Shown: positions 49,517 through 62,251, counted from the first letter of the stretch. The stretch is 64,000 bases of DNA from Nymphaea colorata (GCF_008831285.2 NC_045138.2:16835934-16899933); one strand, 5' to 3'. Translations and numbers: made by a program. The notes: generated by a model from the sequence alone, not told the origin.

Positions 49517-49882
49517 CTATGATCTTGGGTGTTCACGATCTTCATGTGAACCAGTATCATTGTCAGCACTTGCGGTCCCGAACTTGATCATCTCCGACGG
49601 GTAGGCCGGCTGGGCAGCAGGGCGGTGGCGCAGGCCGCCGGCGAAGTGCCTCTCTTGGAGCGCGCAAGGGCGGCTGCCGCCACCGGGAACGGTGGTGGTG
49701 CAAGAAGGACCGGAACCAGTGTCGGAGCCCTTGGGGAGGGATTCTAAGAGCAACCCACTTCTTTTCTCCATCATTTCATCGAGTGGCCTGCTTCCTTCGA
49801 GAGGCTGAATGCAGAATGTGCAGAAGAGAACACCCACCACGGCCATGGCTGCTGCTAATCTTCTTCTTTGTGAAGGCCCCAT
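49517..49882 (-). CDS. Secreted peptide precursor, candidate CTNIP/SCREW-like phytocytokine
   Basis: A single exon of 121 codons reads from ATG at 49,882. The frame is open further upstream, but those ATGs lie beyond the TATA box, so this start is preferred. Residues 1-30 form a signal peptide: basic MGPSQRRR, then the hydrophobic AAAMAVVGVLFCTFC, with likely cleavage after LEG. The rest is hydrophilic. Residues 57-73 read GSGPSCTTTVPGGGSRP and then Cys, giving two cysteines at 61 and 73, followed by ALQERHFAGGLRH. A secreted precursor with one C-T-x-x-x-P...C pair resembles CTNIP/SCREW peptides, immune and water-loss signals perceived by the receptor kinase HSL3/NUT. That assignment rests on remembered motif likeness only. 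The gene is GC-rich next to its AT-rich surroundings. It could instead be another cysteine-pair peptide. Confidence 0.6.
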   Translation of the reverse strand: MGPSQRRRLAAAMAVVGVLFCTFCIQPLEGSRPLDEMMEKRSGLLLESLPKGSDTGSGPSCTTTVPGGGSRPCALQERHFAGGLRHRPAAQPAYPSEMIKFGTASADNDTGSHEDREHPRS

Positions 49883-50033
49883 TGCAACTCTAACAAAGTG
49901 AAGATAAGCGCCCCGGATTTTCTGAAATTGGTGGCGCCTGAAGAGGATCTGCGGTAGAGGAAGGATTGGATTCTGTCTTGGTAGAAAGATAAAACAGAAA
50001 ACGAACGGTGCTTTTGCCGGCGATCTCTCCCGG

Positions 50034-50041
50034 TATATATA
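50034..50041 (-). promoter_or_regulatory. TATA box of the peptide gene
   Basis: TATATATA followed by CCGGGAG on the minus strand, about 152 bp upstream of the ATG. This implies a 5' UTR near 120 nt. Confidence 0.7.
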
Positions 50042-51848
50042 GGCGAGCCGACGACAGAGGACGGGCAAAAACTTTCAATTCGATGCGAAACTTTTTCTAT
50101 AATTACAAATGAGGATTACGCTTTTTAGACTTTTCTAGTATGGGGCAGTTTGGGGTTTTGCAATTTTTATTATATGGACCCAAGTCCTTGTATGGATTTG
50201 GACTTTCTGGCTTTGATCGATTTGCATTGAAGGGCCGCAGGACCTTGGCTGCATTTTCAATTTCAAGTGGGTTTGGGCACATCGAGTCCACCCATGACTC
50301 ACTTGATCCAACTCAAGACCCCGAAAACAAAGAGAATGAATCGTGCCTCCTTTTCACTTGAAAGCAGTTCATTCCCTTTTAAGTGTGTTTTATAAGGTCC
50401 ATAAAGGCATGGGGGAATTTGTAAGGATGCTCTCATAAGAGTCCAAGATCTGAATTCTATTTCCCAATAAAAGAAGACTCTATAGGTTTTGGATCAGACC
50501 CGATGTTTACCTAATCTTGAGCAAAATTTGAGATTTAAGGAAATCAAGAGCACGATATGGAATTATCGGGTAATAGATGAGTGAATTCAGGAAGTTCTTT
50601 TGCCTTGATTTAAAAAATCGGCGTGCGAGGTTTGACTGTGGACTTTTGTTTTGAATGGGACAGTGAAGAAACCGGGTCAAGAGGAGGCTTGACAGGAGCA
50701 CGCGGCGTGCTTAGACCGGACCCGTCCCCGACCTTTGAAAATTCCACTGATGGAATGGTTGCTCCAACTAACATGAAATTAATTCTTTAATGGATCACCA
50801 CTTTTGGATCCATAAAACTCTTATTCCACGTGCTTGAATGCATTGCTACTCAAGCCTCTGTATCGGATCCGGTATCTCCAATCAGGACAAAATCAAATTC
50901 GTGTTCAGCTATTTCGATAGATACTCTGTGTTTGGATCTAATAGATGATGACAATATATTCATATTCAGTCAAACTGTTCTGAAAAAAAAACGAACGAAA
51001 AGAAGATTTCTCGTCCAACTAAGAAATCGGATCAGATTTGGATTTTTAAAACGACATCTTATCTGATCGAATTCAGATTTGGTTTCAGATAGGCATAAAT
51101 ATCCTATTGGACTTGGATTCAGATTCAGATTCATATCTAATACCCTTACATTTTGAAAATCGGTCGGTTTTTATTTAAAATTCAGGTTTGGATTCGGATG
51201 TGAATTTAAAAATTGTACTAGGATTGCAAAATCAAATTTTTATATTTGAATTTGGATATTACTTTACCACGGATTTTAATCCGGTTCCATCACACAGTGG
51301 ACAATAATTCAGACATTTTAATCCATGCCCATCATAAGTTAGACAAGAATCTTGTCTGCGGACAATTTTCTCTTGGTATTAAATCTATGGATTAAAATCT
51401 ATGGAATTTTTATCCATGGACTTTTGTTTGTGGTAATTATATATACTTTCTCTTTCTATAAGGCAAGCACGCTTTTGGTGTTCAAATTATTTTACTGGAT
51501 CCAACTAAACAGATTCAAAATTGAATAAGTAATCTGACATATCCGATAAGTTTACTTTCTTAGTCAAGAGTCAAGAAAAAAGAAGGAAGGAAATATCTGC
51601 TGCTACACAGAAGCTGGTTTTTTTCAATGATGATCAACTGCTCATAGATGGACCGTCGGCCGGAAAAATTGAAGGCCCTCTGCCCGCAAGAGATACGGTA
51701 GTCCCCAACTTCCACAAGCGTTAATGGAGATACCGCAAGTTTCAAAGGAAGGACCTCCAAAATAGTCTTCTATTCAAAATGTCAAAAACTTGGACTATGA
51801 AGAAGTCAATTGGGCAGCCATGGCTGCTCCTCAAGAAACAATTGCTTA

Positions 51849-51852
<4 letters not shown>
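50042..51852. other. Intergenic, no gene seen
   Basis: AT-rich, with several diverged gattcagattcag and ttggatttggat stretches near 51,100-51,250 that resemble old repeat decay. Short frames on both strands have no recognisable motif. Confidence 0.55.

Positions 51853-51932
<80 letters not shown>
51853..51932. repeat. Compound (CT)n(TA)n microsatellite
   Basis: About 27 bp of CT followed from 51,884 by about 49 bp of uninterrupted TA. Overlapping frames of SLSL/YIYI peptides on both strands are by-products. Confidence 0.95.
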
Positions 51933-51935
<3 letters not shown>

Positions 51936-52744
51936 TCCATCAAACATGTCTGCAGTGTATGCTTTTTCTTAAAGTTGCACTGTTTTTATGAAACCTGTGT
52001 TCACTTTCTATCGAGGAATCGTTTGAGTATTCCTAATCTTGGATTCATGCGTACGATGTAGAATTTTTTTGGGGTTGATGTGACTAAAAATACATAAAAA
52101 AATTAACGGTTGTCGAACTAAATTCCACAATTGAGATTTTTGATTTGTCTCGAGGGGTCTAGCATGAATTGTCGAACGAAAAATGAGTAGATGGTACATC
52201 ACCTATTCAAATCCCGTAGGTGTTACTCTTCTTACCCGCAAAGGGTTGATTGGGGAGAGAGGGGTGCACTATTGAGTTGAAAGCGGCGGTTGCGAACATA
52301 TCTCAAATCTCAAGACCCAGAAGAGAACTGGAGGAAGTGGCTTCAAGTTTCTTCCTAACAATCCTTTGTTAACCTCCTACCCACGTTAAGATCTTCTATT
52401 TAGTTTCTTACACTTGCATTGACAAAAAGAATTGATTTAAGATGGGAGGGAGATAAATTGCACAAACCCTTGTCAGACATTGAGGTTGTTTCGGCGAGGT
52501 ATCCGGGTGGATTGCCTCCTCTTTCAAGAGGGGATGGCTGAGCCGGTGCTGACGATTAACCTTTCGAGTAGCCATATGAAAAATTTAGGCATGGAGAAAC
52601 TCAATAGTCTTTGAAGATTGTCCCATTTGCCGACAACAAAATATTGACATAATTAATCTTTCGATTGGCCATCAGATCAAAAAGAAAGGAGATTTTTTTT
52701 GGGTGAAAACAAACTTCCTTTTTTTGTTTAAATCTCTTTAAACT
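51933..52744. other. Intergenic, no gene seen
   Basis: No coding pattern, repeat or motif recognised. Confidence 0.5.
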
Positions 52745-52749
52745 AAGTC

Positions 52750-52920
52750 TGGGCATTGGGCCGGGCTGCCGCCGGGTACCCGATACCGAGCCCAACTCGG
52801 CCCGGGAGCCTTGCAAATTTGATTTCGGGCCGTTAATTATCGGGCTCGGCCCGGCCGGGTAATTAATGGGTCGGGCTCCGGCCAGCAGCTTTGATCGTCG
52901 GTGGTCCGAGAAGTCCGACA
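52750..52920. repeat. GC-rich GGGCCGGGC-family repeat, copy A
   Basis: Begins GGGCATTGGGCCGGGC and contains several inverted GGGCTCGGCCCGG stretches. Related in sequence to 54,774-54,992 and more distantly to the intronic MITE ends (GGGCATCG). It is a dispersed GC-rich element in AT-rich DNA; termini are not clear. Confidence 0.6.
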
Positions 52921-53004
52921 TTATTATTTTTTTTTTTGAAAAATGAACTTAGGGTTTAATGACGTTGATAATGAATTAATGATACTTCCTATTTCTCCCT
53001 GTTT

Positions 53005-53225
53005 CTGCCCGTCGAGACTGCCTCTTCGTCGACTCGCCCATCGGCTGCCTCTTCGTCGCCCATCGGTAGTGCCTCTTCGTTGTCGGCCTCTTCGTCGACT
53101 CGCCCATCGGTAGTGCCTCTTTGTTGCCAGCCTCTTCGTCGACTCGCCCATCGGCAGTGCCTCTTCGTTGCCGGCCTCTTCGTCGACTCGCCTATCGGCA
53201 GCCTCTTCATCGCCCATCGGCTGCC
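53005..53225. repeat. 44-bp minisatellite, about five copies
   Basis: Units beginning gcctcttcgtcgactcgccc start at 53,086, 53,130 and 53,174, with shorter copies on either side. A 44-bp period is not a multiple of three, so the same motif appears in all frames. This explains overlapping open frames of 82-138 codons on both strands. Confidence 0.85.
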
Positions 53226-54773
53226 TCCTCCTGTCATCCCAGTCGGCCATCGCCCATCTGCTGTCTCCCCATCCGTCCTCTTGCATGTGCGCCACTTTTT
53301 CCCTTTCTTCCTGTCCTCTCATTCCCCTGTTTCGCATCATTTTTTTCTTCCTTATACTTCGAGCATACTGTGATTGTTGGGGGTCTTACACCGTTTCCAA
53401 GATGCTTCTCACATCCATTTGCATGTGCTTCACAATTATCTGCTGCTTCTCCCTTCCCTTACATGTTTCTGTGGAACGGACATGTGTTCATTATTTAAGC
53501 AAATGTCGACCCTCTCAAGGCTGCACCGTGTTCTTTCAACTTTTAGGATGCTAAGAAACAAGGTGTCCAACTCAATTATACTATCAAACACCCACTTAAA
53601 ATGGCTGAGGGAGCAGCCTGATTCTCACAACACGTCCCTTGGTTTAAGCTTTTATATTGCATGCTTCTCTTATTATCTGATGCTTAATCTATTATTTGCA
53701 TATGGGCATTGTTTGCCTCCGTAGGTTATGTCTCAACCTAGTCCCATTAAACTGAACCATTTCCATTACTCGAATTAAGCAAACAATTCATCTAGGCTCA
53801 TAAATGTCCAAGAAATCATATACCCAAGATTGCCCTAGGCTGCTCCAAGTGAACTCCTCTCCTTGCAGAGCCCACCATCTTCCTCATCTAGGCAAGGCTT
53901 CGTTCAAAGAAAGAAAATTTATTAGCTAAGGCAATAAAAACTGTAATTTCGTGATGGAGCTAACAATGGAAAAGCATCGCAGCTATCATGCATTCACTTC
54001 AAACGTTTATTTGAAGTTATCAAATTGAAAGTGCCACAATTATTAAAAAATGCTGTTATCTATCTAAATATGAGGTTTTGTTATAACTTTTTTTTTTTTG
54101 CAATCATTTTTTTAAACATAGTTTATATGTTTTGATGACAACTTAAAACAACATTTTCTGTGAAAATTTTGAGGGGAAATTAGGGTATTCACTGGCTTTT
54201 GACAAAACCATTTTAGCAAAATTAGATTTTTCACAAACTTAATTTTGACTATCACGTAAACAGACCTCAAACAAGGTTTGAGAGGTAAATGGATGTTTTT
54301 GCCTCCACAACGCCATTTAAGGGTTTCAGCTAAACACAACGAAAACCTTTTTAAAAGACGTATATCACTTTCTGCTGTTCAAAAGATATTGGCATATTGC
54401 TGAGTGAACTCAGTGACAATTACTTTGCAATTATAGTGCAAAATGAGTATGACTGTTTGATGGCCAGCACACGTAAAAGTGAAATTGTGTCAGTGCTAGC
54501 AGAAGCCACCAAGGACAGATCTATTTTAGAAATTGATATTTGCTTTTTCAACAGGTAAAGAATACTTTGCAAGTTTGCAAGAATTATCAGGCGTAAGTGT
54601 TACTGCTTTTGCGCTACTGATGTTCTTTGCAGTTCTCCAGACATAAAAGTTATTTCTTTTGCACTACTAATATTCTGCACTACAAGTTCTCCAGACATAA
54701 GAATTATTGATTGATCCCAGCAGAATTGCAAGATGAATATTGATTGACATGTATCATGGGAGTAAGTAGGCAG
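53226..54773. other. Intergenic, no gene seen
   Basis: Frames of up to 128 codons begin inside or beside the minisatellite and lack motifs. The rest is AT-rich with no recognisable feature. Confidence 0.5.
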
Positions 54774-54992
54774 ACCCGCCCCAAGGCCCAGCCCAGCCCG
54801 CCTCAAAGCCTGTCCCAACCCGCCCGGCCCGTTAACAATTGGGCCGGGCCAGGCCTCGGGTATAAACTGAAACCCGAGGCCTGATATTACATAAGCCCGG
54901 CCCGGCCCATTTAGAAACAGGCCGGGCCTCGGGCCGGCCCGTTTCTAATGCCGGGCTTTGATGGTCGGCCCGGCCCGATGCCCAGCCTTACT
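54774..54992. repeat. GC-rich GGGCCGGGC-family repeat, copy B, with hairpin
   Basis: Ends in cggcccgatgcccagcctta, related to the start of copy A in reverse. A perfect 11-bp inverted repeat AGGCCTCGGGT (54,851-54,861) and ACCCGAGGCCT (54,872-54,882) is separated by 10 bases. A second pair of GGCCGGGCCT/AGGC-type stretches lies to its right. Confidence 0.65.
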
Positions 54993-55955
54993 TTAAACTA
55001 GATTATGAGCTTCTAACCCAAATAGGTACATTAAAATTGAATGACTCTGTTAAAGTTGGGGCATTGATCTCTACGAGAAGACAGATTTGACACAAAGAAG
55101 CACTTTGAGGCTTCCTTTTCACGTTCACTTCCCATCCTCTATTCCATGAAACTACTAGTTTGGAACAGCTACTATCCATGTTGCAGATTGAGGGGCAGCG
55201 TGTGTGCAGGTTCTTTCTAACAACATGCAATTGATTAAAGTATGTGGCAAGTGATTTGTGGTCAAACTCAACTTCAACCAGACAACATATGCAGGTTGAA
55301 GTCGCATCTCAATTTTTGTTATCGTAACCCTTCTAAGGAGCTGAGTATCATTTTGTTTTACTCCTTGCAATCTAATGTTATTTTTTATTGGGACCCCTCT
55401 TCTTGTGGATGAAATTTGAACTCGTTGCTTAGCTCTTTACCATAAGTGATACTTGTGTGTTCTTTCTGTGTACATTCCTTCCACTCTTTTGTATCTTTTG
55501 TTCATAGCTCTTCAATAATATAATATGGTAATATCCACAGCAGAATTTCCCCAGCAGGATTGCATTGGATTGGAGGGAGTGCATTGGATTGGAGGGAGAG
55601 GTGTAATCTTAACTTGATTTATCTCAATTTTTAAAGATCTAAGATAAAGCCAAACGGCCTTAAGTTCTAAGATCCACGCCCATTAAGAGGTTCGAGCACC
55701 AATCTGAACATATTCGCGTGCCGTACCTCCAAAGTATCCAGTTACCATGAATTGTTGAATAGATTGAACGTTTTTACAGTGGTTTTGCGAAAAAACAGGG
55801 CAAAAACGAACGATACGCCGAAATGCCGCCCATAAGATTTGTATTACAATAGACGGATATTAGAAATATACGATCTTTTAAAATATGTGAGATTAGCCTC
55901 TAACTCCAGTCGACCCGCCGCAAGAGCGTGCCAGGAAGGGAGGGAGAGAGGGACC
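54993..55955. other. Intergenic and upstream region of the helicase gene
   Basis: No gene seen. A 20-bp tandem duplication (tgcattggattggagggag) lies at 55,561-55,600. The last 60 bases before the ATG are purine-rich (aggaagggagggagagaggg), probably the 5' UTR. Confidence 0.55.
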
Positions 55956-56388
55956 ATGGCCGCCACTGCTGCTGCAGCAGTCCAGGGGCTAACGAGGGTT
56001 AGGTTCTCTGAGCTTCGGCCCCAACTTTCTGATCAGGTTCTTGGAGTTCTGGAAGAGGAGGGGTTCGAATTTTGTACCCCCGTTCAGGTCGCTACTATCC
56101 CCTTGCTCTGCTCGTTCAAGGACGTTTGCGTCGATGCCGCTACCGGTTCCGGGAAGACCCTCGCTTTCGTCGTCCCACTCGTCGAGATCGTCCGCCGAGC
56201 CACTGCCCAGCAACCCCTGAAGCCCCACCAGGTTGGTGGTCCACCACCCGCTTGATTTCATCTTTGCTAGTTCTGTGAACAATGTTCTATGGGCATTCAA
56301 TCTTTTCTCTGTAGTGGAGGTTTTAGTTAACGGCTCAATTTCTGTTATTATTGTTGGCTTTCTGCATTTGTGATTGAGTTCGGTGATT

Positions 56389-56430
<42 letters not shown>

Positions 56431-59400
56431 GGAGCCGTCGATAAGCACCTATGATTCAGAAAAATTGGGAAACACTGTGATACGCTGTAGAGTTCAGTTC
56501 TCAAGTTTATTAGTAGTTCTGCTTTAGTGAGTGCATCCTGATGCAGAGTTTGGTTGTCTCAGAGGACCATGGCGAAGTGATAAACTCTAGAGACTGATTA
56601 CATATCATTCAGGACATTATTGAACTGCATTTCAATGTTATTCTCAGTAGTCAGTATTCATAGTTCTTATTTCATCACTGTGCTACTAAGATAGTTTCTG
56701 TTTCTTTCTACGCAATTCTATTGTTTTCGTTTAAAATGGAATTAGGTACTAATGATAACACACTCAGGTTTCAGGAATCATTATTTCACCAACAAGAGAA
56801 TTGTCCACTCAGATATACCATGTCGCGCAGCCATTTACTTCGACTGTCCCTAATTTTAAAACCATGCTTCTTGTTGGAGGGTTGGATATAAAAGTTGATT
56901 TAAAGAAAATAGAGGAGGAAGGTGCGAATCTTCTCATAGGCACTCCTGGAAGGCTATACGACATAATGGAACGCGTGGAAAGCTTGGACTTTAGAAGCTT
57001 GGAGGTATGTTCATCTCCCCACGTTTCCTGCAGAACTTAATCATCTGAGCCATGAATCTTTACAGTTAAGTCTAGGATTCCTTCATCTGCACTGCATTGT
57101 ACTTGATAAACATTACATAAATAAGTCATATGAGAATTTGCTAGCAAGTGATGGGTTTGTTCTTTGGGCACTATGTTGAGCTTTCAAGACGTTTCTATAA
57201 ATAGAGTTATTCTACGACTTTCTGGTTCTTGTACATGAATACTTTTTCTGACTTTTATTCTATGCGAGAAAAAGAAAGGAAGTCTACCAGAACAGTTTGT
57301 ATTGTCGGAATGAGAGACTTTCTTACAGTATTATGAAGAAAAGGTATTGAGCAGTTTGTATTGCACAATATGTCTCTTAATTTCCTTACACCATCGTGGG
57401 AAGCAGGTTTTGATTCTTGATGAGGCAGATAGACTTCTAGATATGGGTTTCCAAAAGCAAATCTCTTCCATAATAACTCGTTTACCAAAGCAACGAAGAA
57501 CTGGTCTTTTCTCTGCCACTCAAACGGAGGCTGTTGAAGAGCTATCCAGAGCAGGATTGAGAAACCCTACGAAGGTTGAAGTTAGAACTGATGCCCAGTT
57601 ACCAGCTGACTCTATGGCAGAAAGATCCTCTTCCAAGACACCATTGGGGCTCCATATTGAGGTACTAAAAATTGCATGTAATTAATCTAATCTGATAGAT
57701 TTAGTACTTTGTTGTGGGTCTTCGTCCTCCAGAAAATGCATCTGGAGAAGAAAAGGGGTCATCACATTTTACTTGTACAGAAGAAAAAATCTCGTTTCAG
57801 TAAAATAAAGAATGACATACAAAGAAAAAAAGCTAGAAATGGATAAGCATGCGTTGACTTGTATATCCATTAAAAGCAGTGAGAGCGGTCTGGTGCCTTC
57901 TGTTCTGATAGGTGATTAGGTACCAGCTATAAGGTATTGAAAGTGTGCTTCTTAGAATAGAGTGATGATGACTATTTCTATGTATAGGCTTCCCCTATTT
58001 TTGCTTCTTGCTCCTGTTATATTATATTATATACTGTGTCATCTTGCAGCCAGAATGTGGAGATAGATTATGTTAGGTCTTGGATAAAAAAGGACATCTG
58101 AGTTCCTTTTCCATTTTACATATATCAAAGCAAACATATTCTTAAAAAACTGTTCCTCAATTTCTAATTTCCTTATTACCTCGATATGTAGTATCTCGAA
58201 TGTGGAGCAGAGGTGAAGCCATCACATCTTGTTGATTTTCTGTACAATAATAAACAAAAGAAAGTCATAGTGTAAGTCTCTTTTTCAATATTTTTATTAT
58301 ATCAGGCATTTCATGGTTAGTACCTTAAAAGGTGACAAGCATTATTTCTTGATTTTCTTTTGGGCGCATTGGCCTGAATTTCCACTTATCCCATTTCTTG
58401 CTCTGTTGTTGGCAGCTATTTCATGACCTGTGCTTGTGTTGATTACTGGGGAGTTGTCTTACCTCAGCTTGGACTTCTTAAAGGTTGTTATATTGTTCCA
58501 CTCCATGGAAAAATGAAGCAGGTAAAAATAAATAAATAAATGAATAGATAAGTATGCAGGACAAATGTGCATTGTGGGGTACACTGATCCTGGGATCATC
58601 ATATTCCATCATTTTATTTGTCATAGACTCATACAGTTAATTTGAGTTGGTACCATCAGAGCCATTACTGGATGTTGCAACCTTAATTTACTAGTGGATG
58701 TCTTTTAGGTGCTAAAATAAAGTTGAAATTTCATGCAGACTGCTAGAGAGAAAGCTTTAGCTTCTTTCATGGAATTGTCAAGTGGTATCCTGTTATGTAC
58801 TGATGTTGCAGCACGAGGGCTTGACATTCCAGGGGTTGATTGGATAATCCAGGTATGCTGCATTTAAACTTTTATCTTTCCTTTTGCTGTGTTGCATCAT
58901 GTTTGCTTTCAGAAACTAATGTTCAGAAAGAACATACACATTTTATGAAATTCTCAAAGAGGTATAACCTGTTCAGACATATCATGTCATTTTTACCGTC
59001 ATATAGTTATGTATGTGTATATATGAGATATGTAAATTGACTACAAACAACAAATTTATAATTAGCAAGCTATGACTCTATCAATGATTCAATGAAAAAG
59101 AAAGCAAATTGTTGTTGCCGCATCTGAGCTGCATCTATACCCACATCTGCACCCAGGTCCTGTCCACTTGGGTGTGCAGCTGTTTTCTGGAGTCCATGTA
59201 GCTTAGCATTTTACTTGCCCCATCAGAGACATTGCTGGTGTGCTTCATGAAGATAAAGGACCTTTTATTTGGCTACAGTGTGTAAAAGTAGCTAATTTAG
59301 GGGGGGAAAAATGCTTTGCGGATGTGCTTTAGCTTTTCCAATACTTCAAACCATGATAGTTGTATGCATATATGGGGCACATAGATCACAAACAGCTATT

Positions 59401-62251
59401 ATTTAATCAAGTTTTCAAATGAACATGTGAAAGGAGGAGTGTTGAAGATTAGCTTCTGGGTAGAATGATCTTTCATACATTTTATGGAGTTCTGGTGCAG
59501 AAGTTATTTCTTGTTTTCTAATTGCTAGTTACATGTGATAAAAATCACCTGGAATTTGAGGTCGTTTGTTTTTACTAATTTTTTGTAATGCTAAACGCAA
59601 TGGACTTGCTTGTGGCTGTTTTGTCTTTTTTTTTGGTGTGATGTGTACAAAGTTGGTTAGGAGTTAGTCCTTTGGATGACAATATGCATGAACTCTATTT
59701 AAAGTTGTCTTTTGGAGTTCTGGTGTACATGTAGTTTTGGTGTCTATGCCTGGTTTCATGATTATCTAATGATTCTAATCTGTTTATTATTGGCTTGCTG
59801 CTTGTCTCTGTACTTTGCAGTATGACCCGCCTCAAGATCCAAATATGTTTGTGCACCGTGTTGGTCGGACTGCACGCATGGGTAGACCAGGAAGTGCTAT
59901 CGTATTCCTACTGCCCAAGGTAGTTTATTGGTAGAAAATTCAATAATTCGTATCAAGCAATGATTGTTGTCCAAAAAATTCTCTTGCAAACTCTACAGCT
60001 CCTGTGGCAATAGGATACAGAGATTATTACCAGGAGAAGATGTGCTCAATGGATGTATACTGTCTTTCTACTATTTATCCATCTAATTATCTTATTTCTG
60101 CATTTAAAGGAGGAAGCGTATGTTGATTTTCTACGTATAAGAAGAGTTCCTCTTGAAGAAAGGAAGTGTTCTGCTGCTGCTTTAGATGTAGTTCCTCAGG
60201 TAATTTATTAGTTACTTATTGAAAATTTTCTACGTGTCCAACAATTAGTTTGATTCTTGAAGCATTTATATGGTGAATATCTTCAAATCATTACGAGATG
60301 AGGTCTAATTCCAACTTTTCAAATCCATTCTTTGTCCGAGTTCGAGGAAGATTAAACCCTTTTCCATTTATTAGAAAAGATAAACTTCCTCATGCAACAG
60401 CCTTTCCATTTTTTTGGCTTCTGTTGCATATGCTGATTATGTTGTGAGATTTTATGTTATTTCCGATTGTCTTGGAAAGTAAAGATTTATTATGAGTATT
60501 CATTATTATTTGGAAGTCTGGAACATTAGGTGACATCCTGGAAGAATGTCCAATTACTAATGAATATTGTTTAGCTTCACAATAATCATTCTTAATTGCT
60601 AGTTTCCATTGGAATTTCTGCATTTTTTGCTGAGCTGCAAATTTATTCCACTGGTTCCTTCAGGGGGTTAGGATGTCTTTCAAAGGATATAAGAGAGTCA
60701 ATTTGAATAGAATGCTAATTTCCCAAAGATATTTCTTTTTGCTGAAAAAATTACGTTTTAATCCTGATATGGTGCGGCATTCTTGGGATCTAGTGAAACT
60801 TTCTATACATAACAAGTAGTCCTAACTTGAGCTTGGCTCAGGTTCATTTGCTTATCAAGTAAGAACAGACGTGCAAGCTTATTTTATGCATAAACTGAGC
60901 TTGAATATCCCTATTAGGTTGATGATGCTTACATAGATTCCGAAGTGTCCTTATGTAGAATATTCATTACATTAGTAAAGCAAAGTTTCCTGGTGGTGAA
61001 GTATGTGCCTTTGGGAGAGGCGCACAATCTGAATCCAGCTCCTTTTTAATGGTGATTTTCTTCATTAAGTAATAACTGCCTAAAATCAAAACATGTTTTT
61101 TCATTACTGGACAACCTGAAAATGGCAATTGTAAGCAACATATTAAAGAAGTCGGAAGTAGGTTTTCAATTCATATGCTGTTGACATCAAATGGATTCAA
61201 ATTCTGGTTGTTGGAAGAAGCGTCTTTTTGGTAAGGAACTGAGTTGGAAGATGTACATTTTTTGTGCAAAACAAGTGATGGATTTGACTTTGAGAAACTC
61301 CAACGCTATCTGATTCGCTTGAGCAAACTAATAGCCTTATTCATGCAGATACGTGAAGCTGCAAGAAAAGACCGTGATGTTATGGAAAAGGGACTGAAGG
61401 CATTTGTATCATATATTCGTGCGTATAAAGAACATCAGTGTTCATATATTTTCAGGTTAGTCATTTTACCCCCTTTCTGTTGTATTGGTTTGATTCTTTC
61501 TACTTATATTTCAAATAATTTAGGTGGAAAGAGCTGGAGATAGGGAAGCTAGGAATGGGTTATGGCTTATTGCAGCTTCCTTCAATGGCAGAGTTGAAGC
61601 ATCATAACTTGTCAACCGATGGTTTTATCCCTGTGGAGAACATCAACTTGTCAGAGATAAAGTACAAGTAAGTTTCATATTTTCAACCATAACCCAAAAG
61701 GAACCCTACCAGGGTGTTCATTTTGTCTTCACAAATCTTATTCATGTATCTAATTCAGAGACAAAGCTCGTGAGAAGCAACGCAAGAAGAAAATGTTACG
61801 GAAACAAGAACTGGAACATTTGGAGCCAAAACCTGACAAACCAAAGACAAATGTTGACACAAGCAAGACAGTTACAAGGAAGAAAACAGGTAGGCAGCGG
61901 CGGGCTGTGCAGAGTATGCAAGACGAAGATGAATTGGAAAGAGAATATCGTTTACTAAAGAAGCTGAAGAAGGGAAAAATCAGTGAAAGTGAGTTTTCAA
62001 AACTGATGGGACTTGGTGATTGCTTAAGTGGGGAATCAGAGTTAGAGGAGTCTCAAATTAGCAACCCGGAGATGAGTGAGTCCACAAAAGCAGTGAGAAG
62101 GACGGGAAAAAATAGCAAGCAGCACAAAGGAGCTACTAAAATCTCAAGTATGGCATCTAGCAGAAAGGAAAGCCAAGATCTAAGGCGGAGCAAGTTGGGT
62201 GGTAGCCATAGGCATGGCAAAAAGGGCAAGGCTCAGAGGCAGAAAAAGTGA
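55956..62251 (+). CDS. RH18: DEAD-box ATP-dependent RNA helicase, RH18/Spb4/DDX55 type
   Basis: Eleven exons, all GT-AG: 55,956-56,231; 56,768-57,004; 57,407-57,661; 58,192-58,271; 58,416-58,521; 58,739-58,852; 59,821-59,919; 60,110-60,199; 61,349-61,455; 61,524-61,667; 61,759-62,251. They join in frame to 666 residues. Motifs in order are a Q-motif region (about 17-49), Walker A AATGSGKT (61-68), PTREL (100-104), TPGR (151-154), DEAD (176-179), SAT (207-209), TDVAARGLD (339-347) and HRVGRTAR (368-375). A DUF4217-like segment ([20 protein letters not shown]) and a Lys-rich tail follow. Yeast Spb4 and human DDX55 act in nucleolar 60S pre-rRNA maturation; the same role is inferred here. All catalytic residues are intact. 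The symbol follows the Arabidopsis RH18 family name. ATG context is GACCATGGC. Confidence 0.95.
56393..56430 (+). repeat. (CT)n microsatellite in helicase intron 1
   Basis: About 38 bp of uninterrupted TC/CT repeats inside intron 1 (56,232-56,767). Confidence 0.95.

Noticed and set aside
49890-50068. Upstream in-frame start for the secreted peptide precursor
   Set aside because: The upstream ATG at 50,068 lies beyond the TATA box at 50,034-50,041 and would place a non-signal sequence before a clear signal peptide.
51742-52061. Frames encoding SLSLSL/YIYIYI peptides
   Set aside because: Direct translation of the CT/TA microsatellite.
52924-53554. Overlapping 82-138-codon frames on both strands
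   Set aside because: They are produced by the 44-bp tandem repeat read in all frames and have no independent coding support.
55989-56504. 171-codon minus-strand frame
   Set aside because: Antisense to helicase exon 1 and through the CT microsatellite of intron 1; the plus-strand helicase model is unambiguous.
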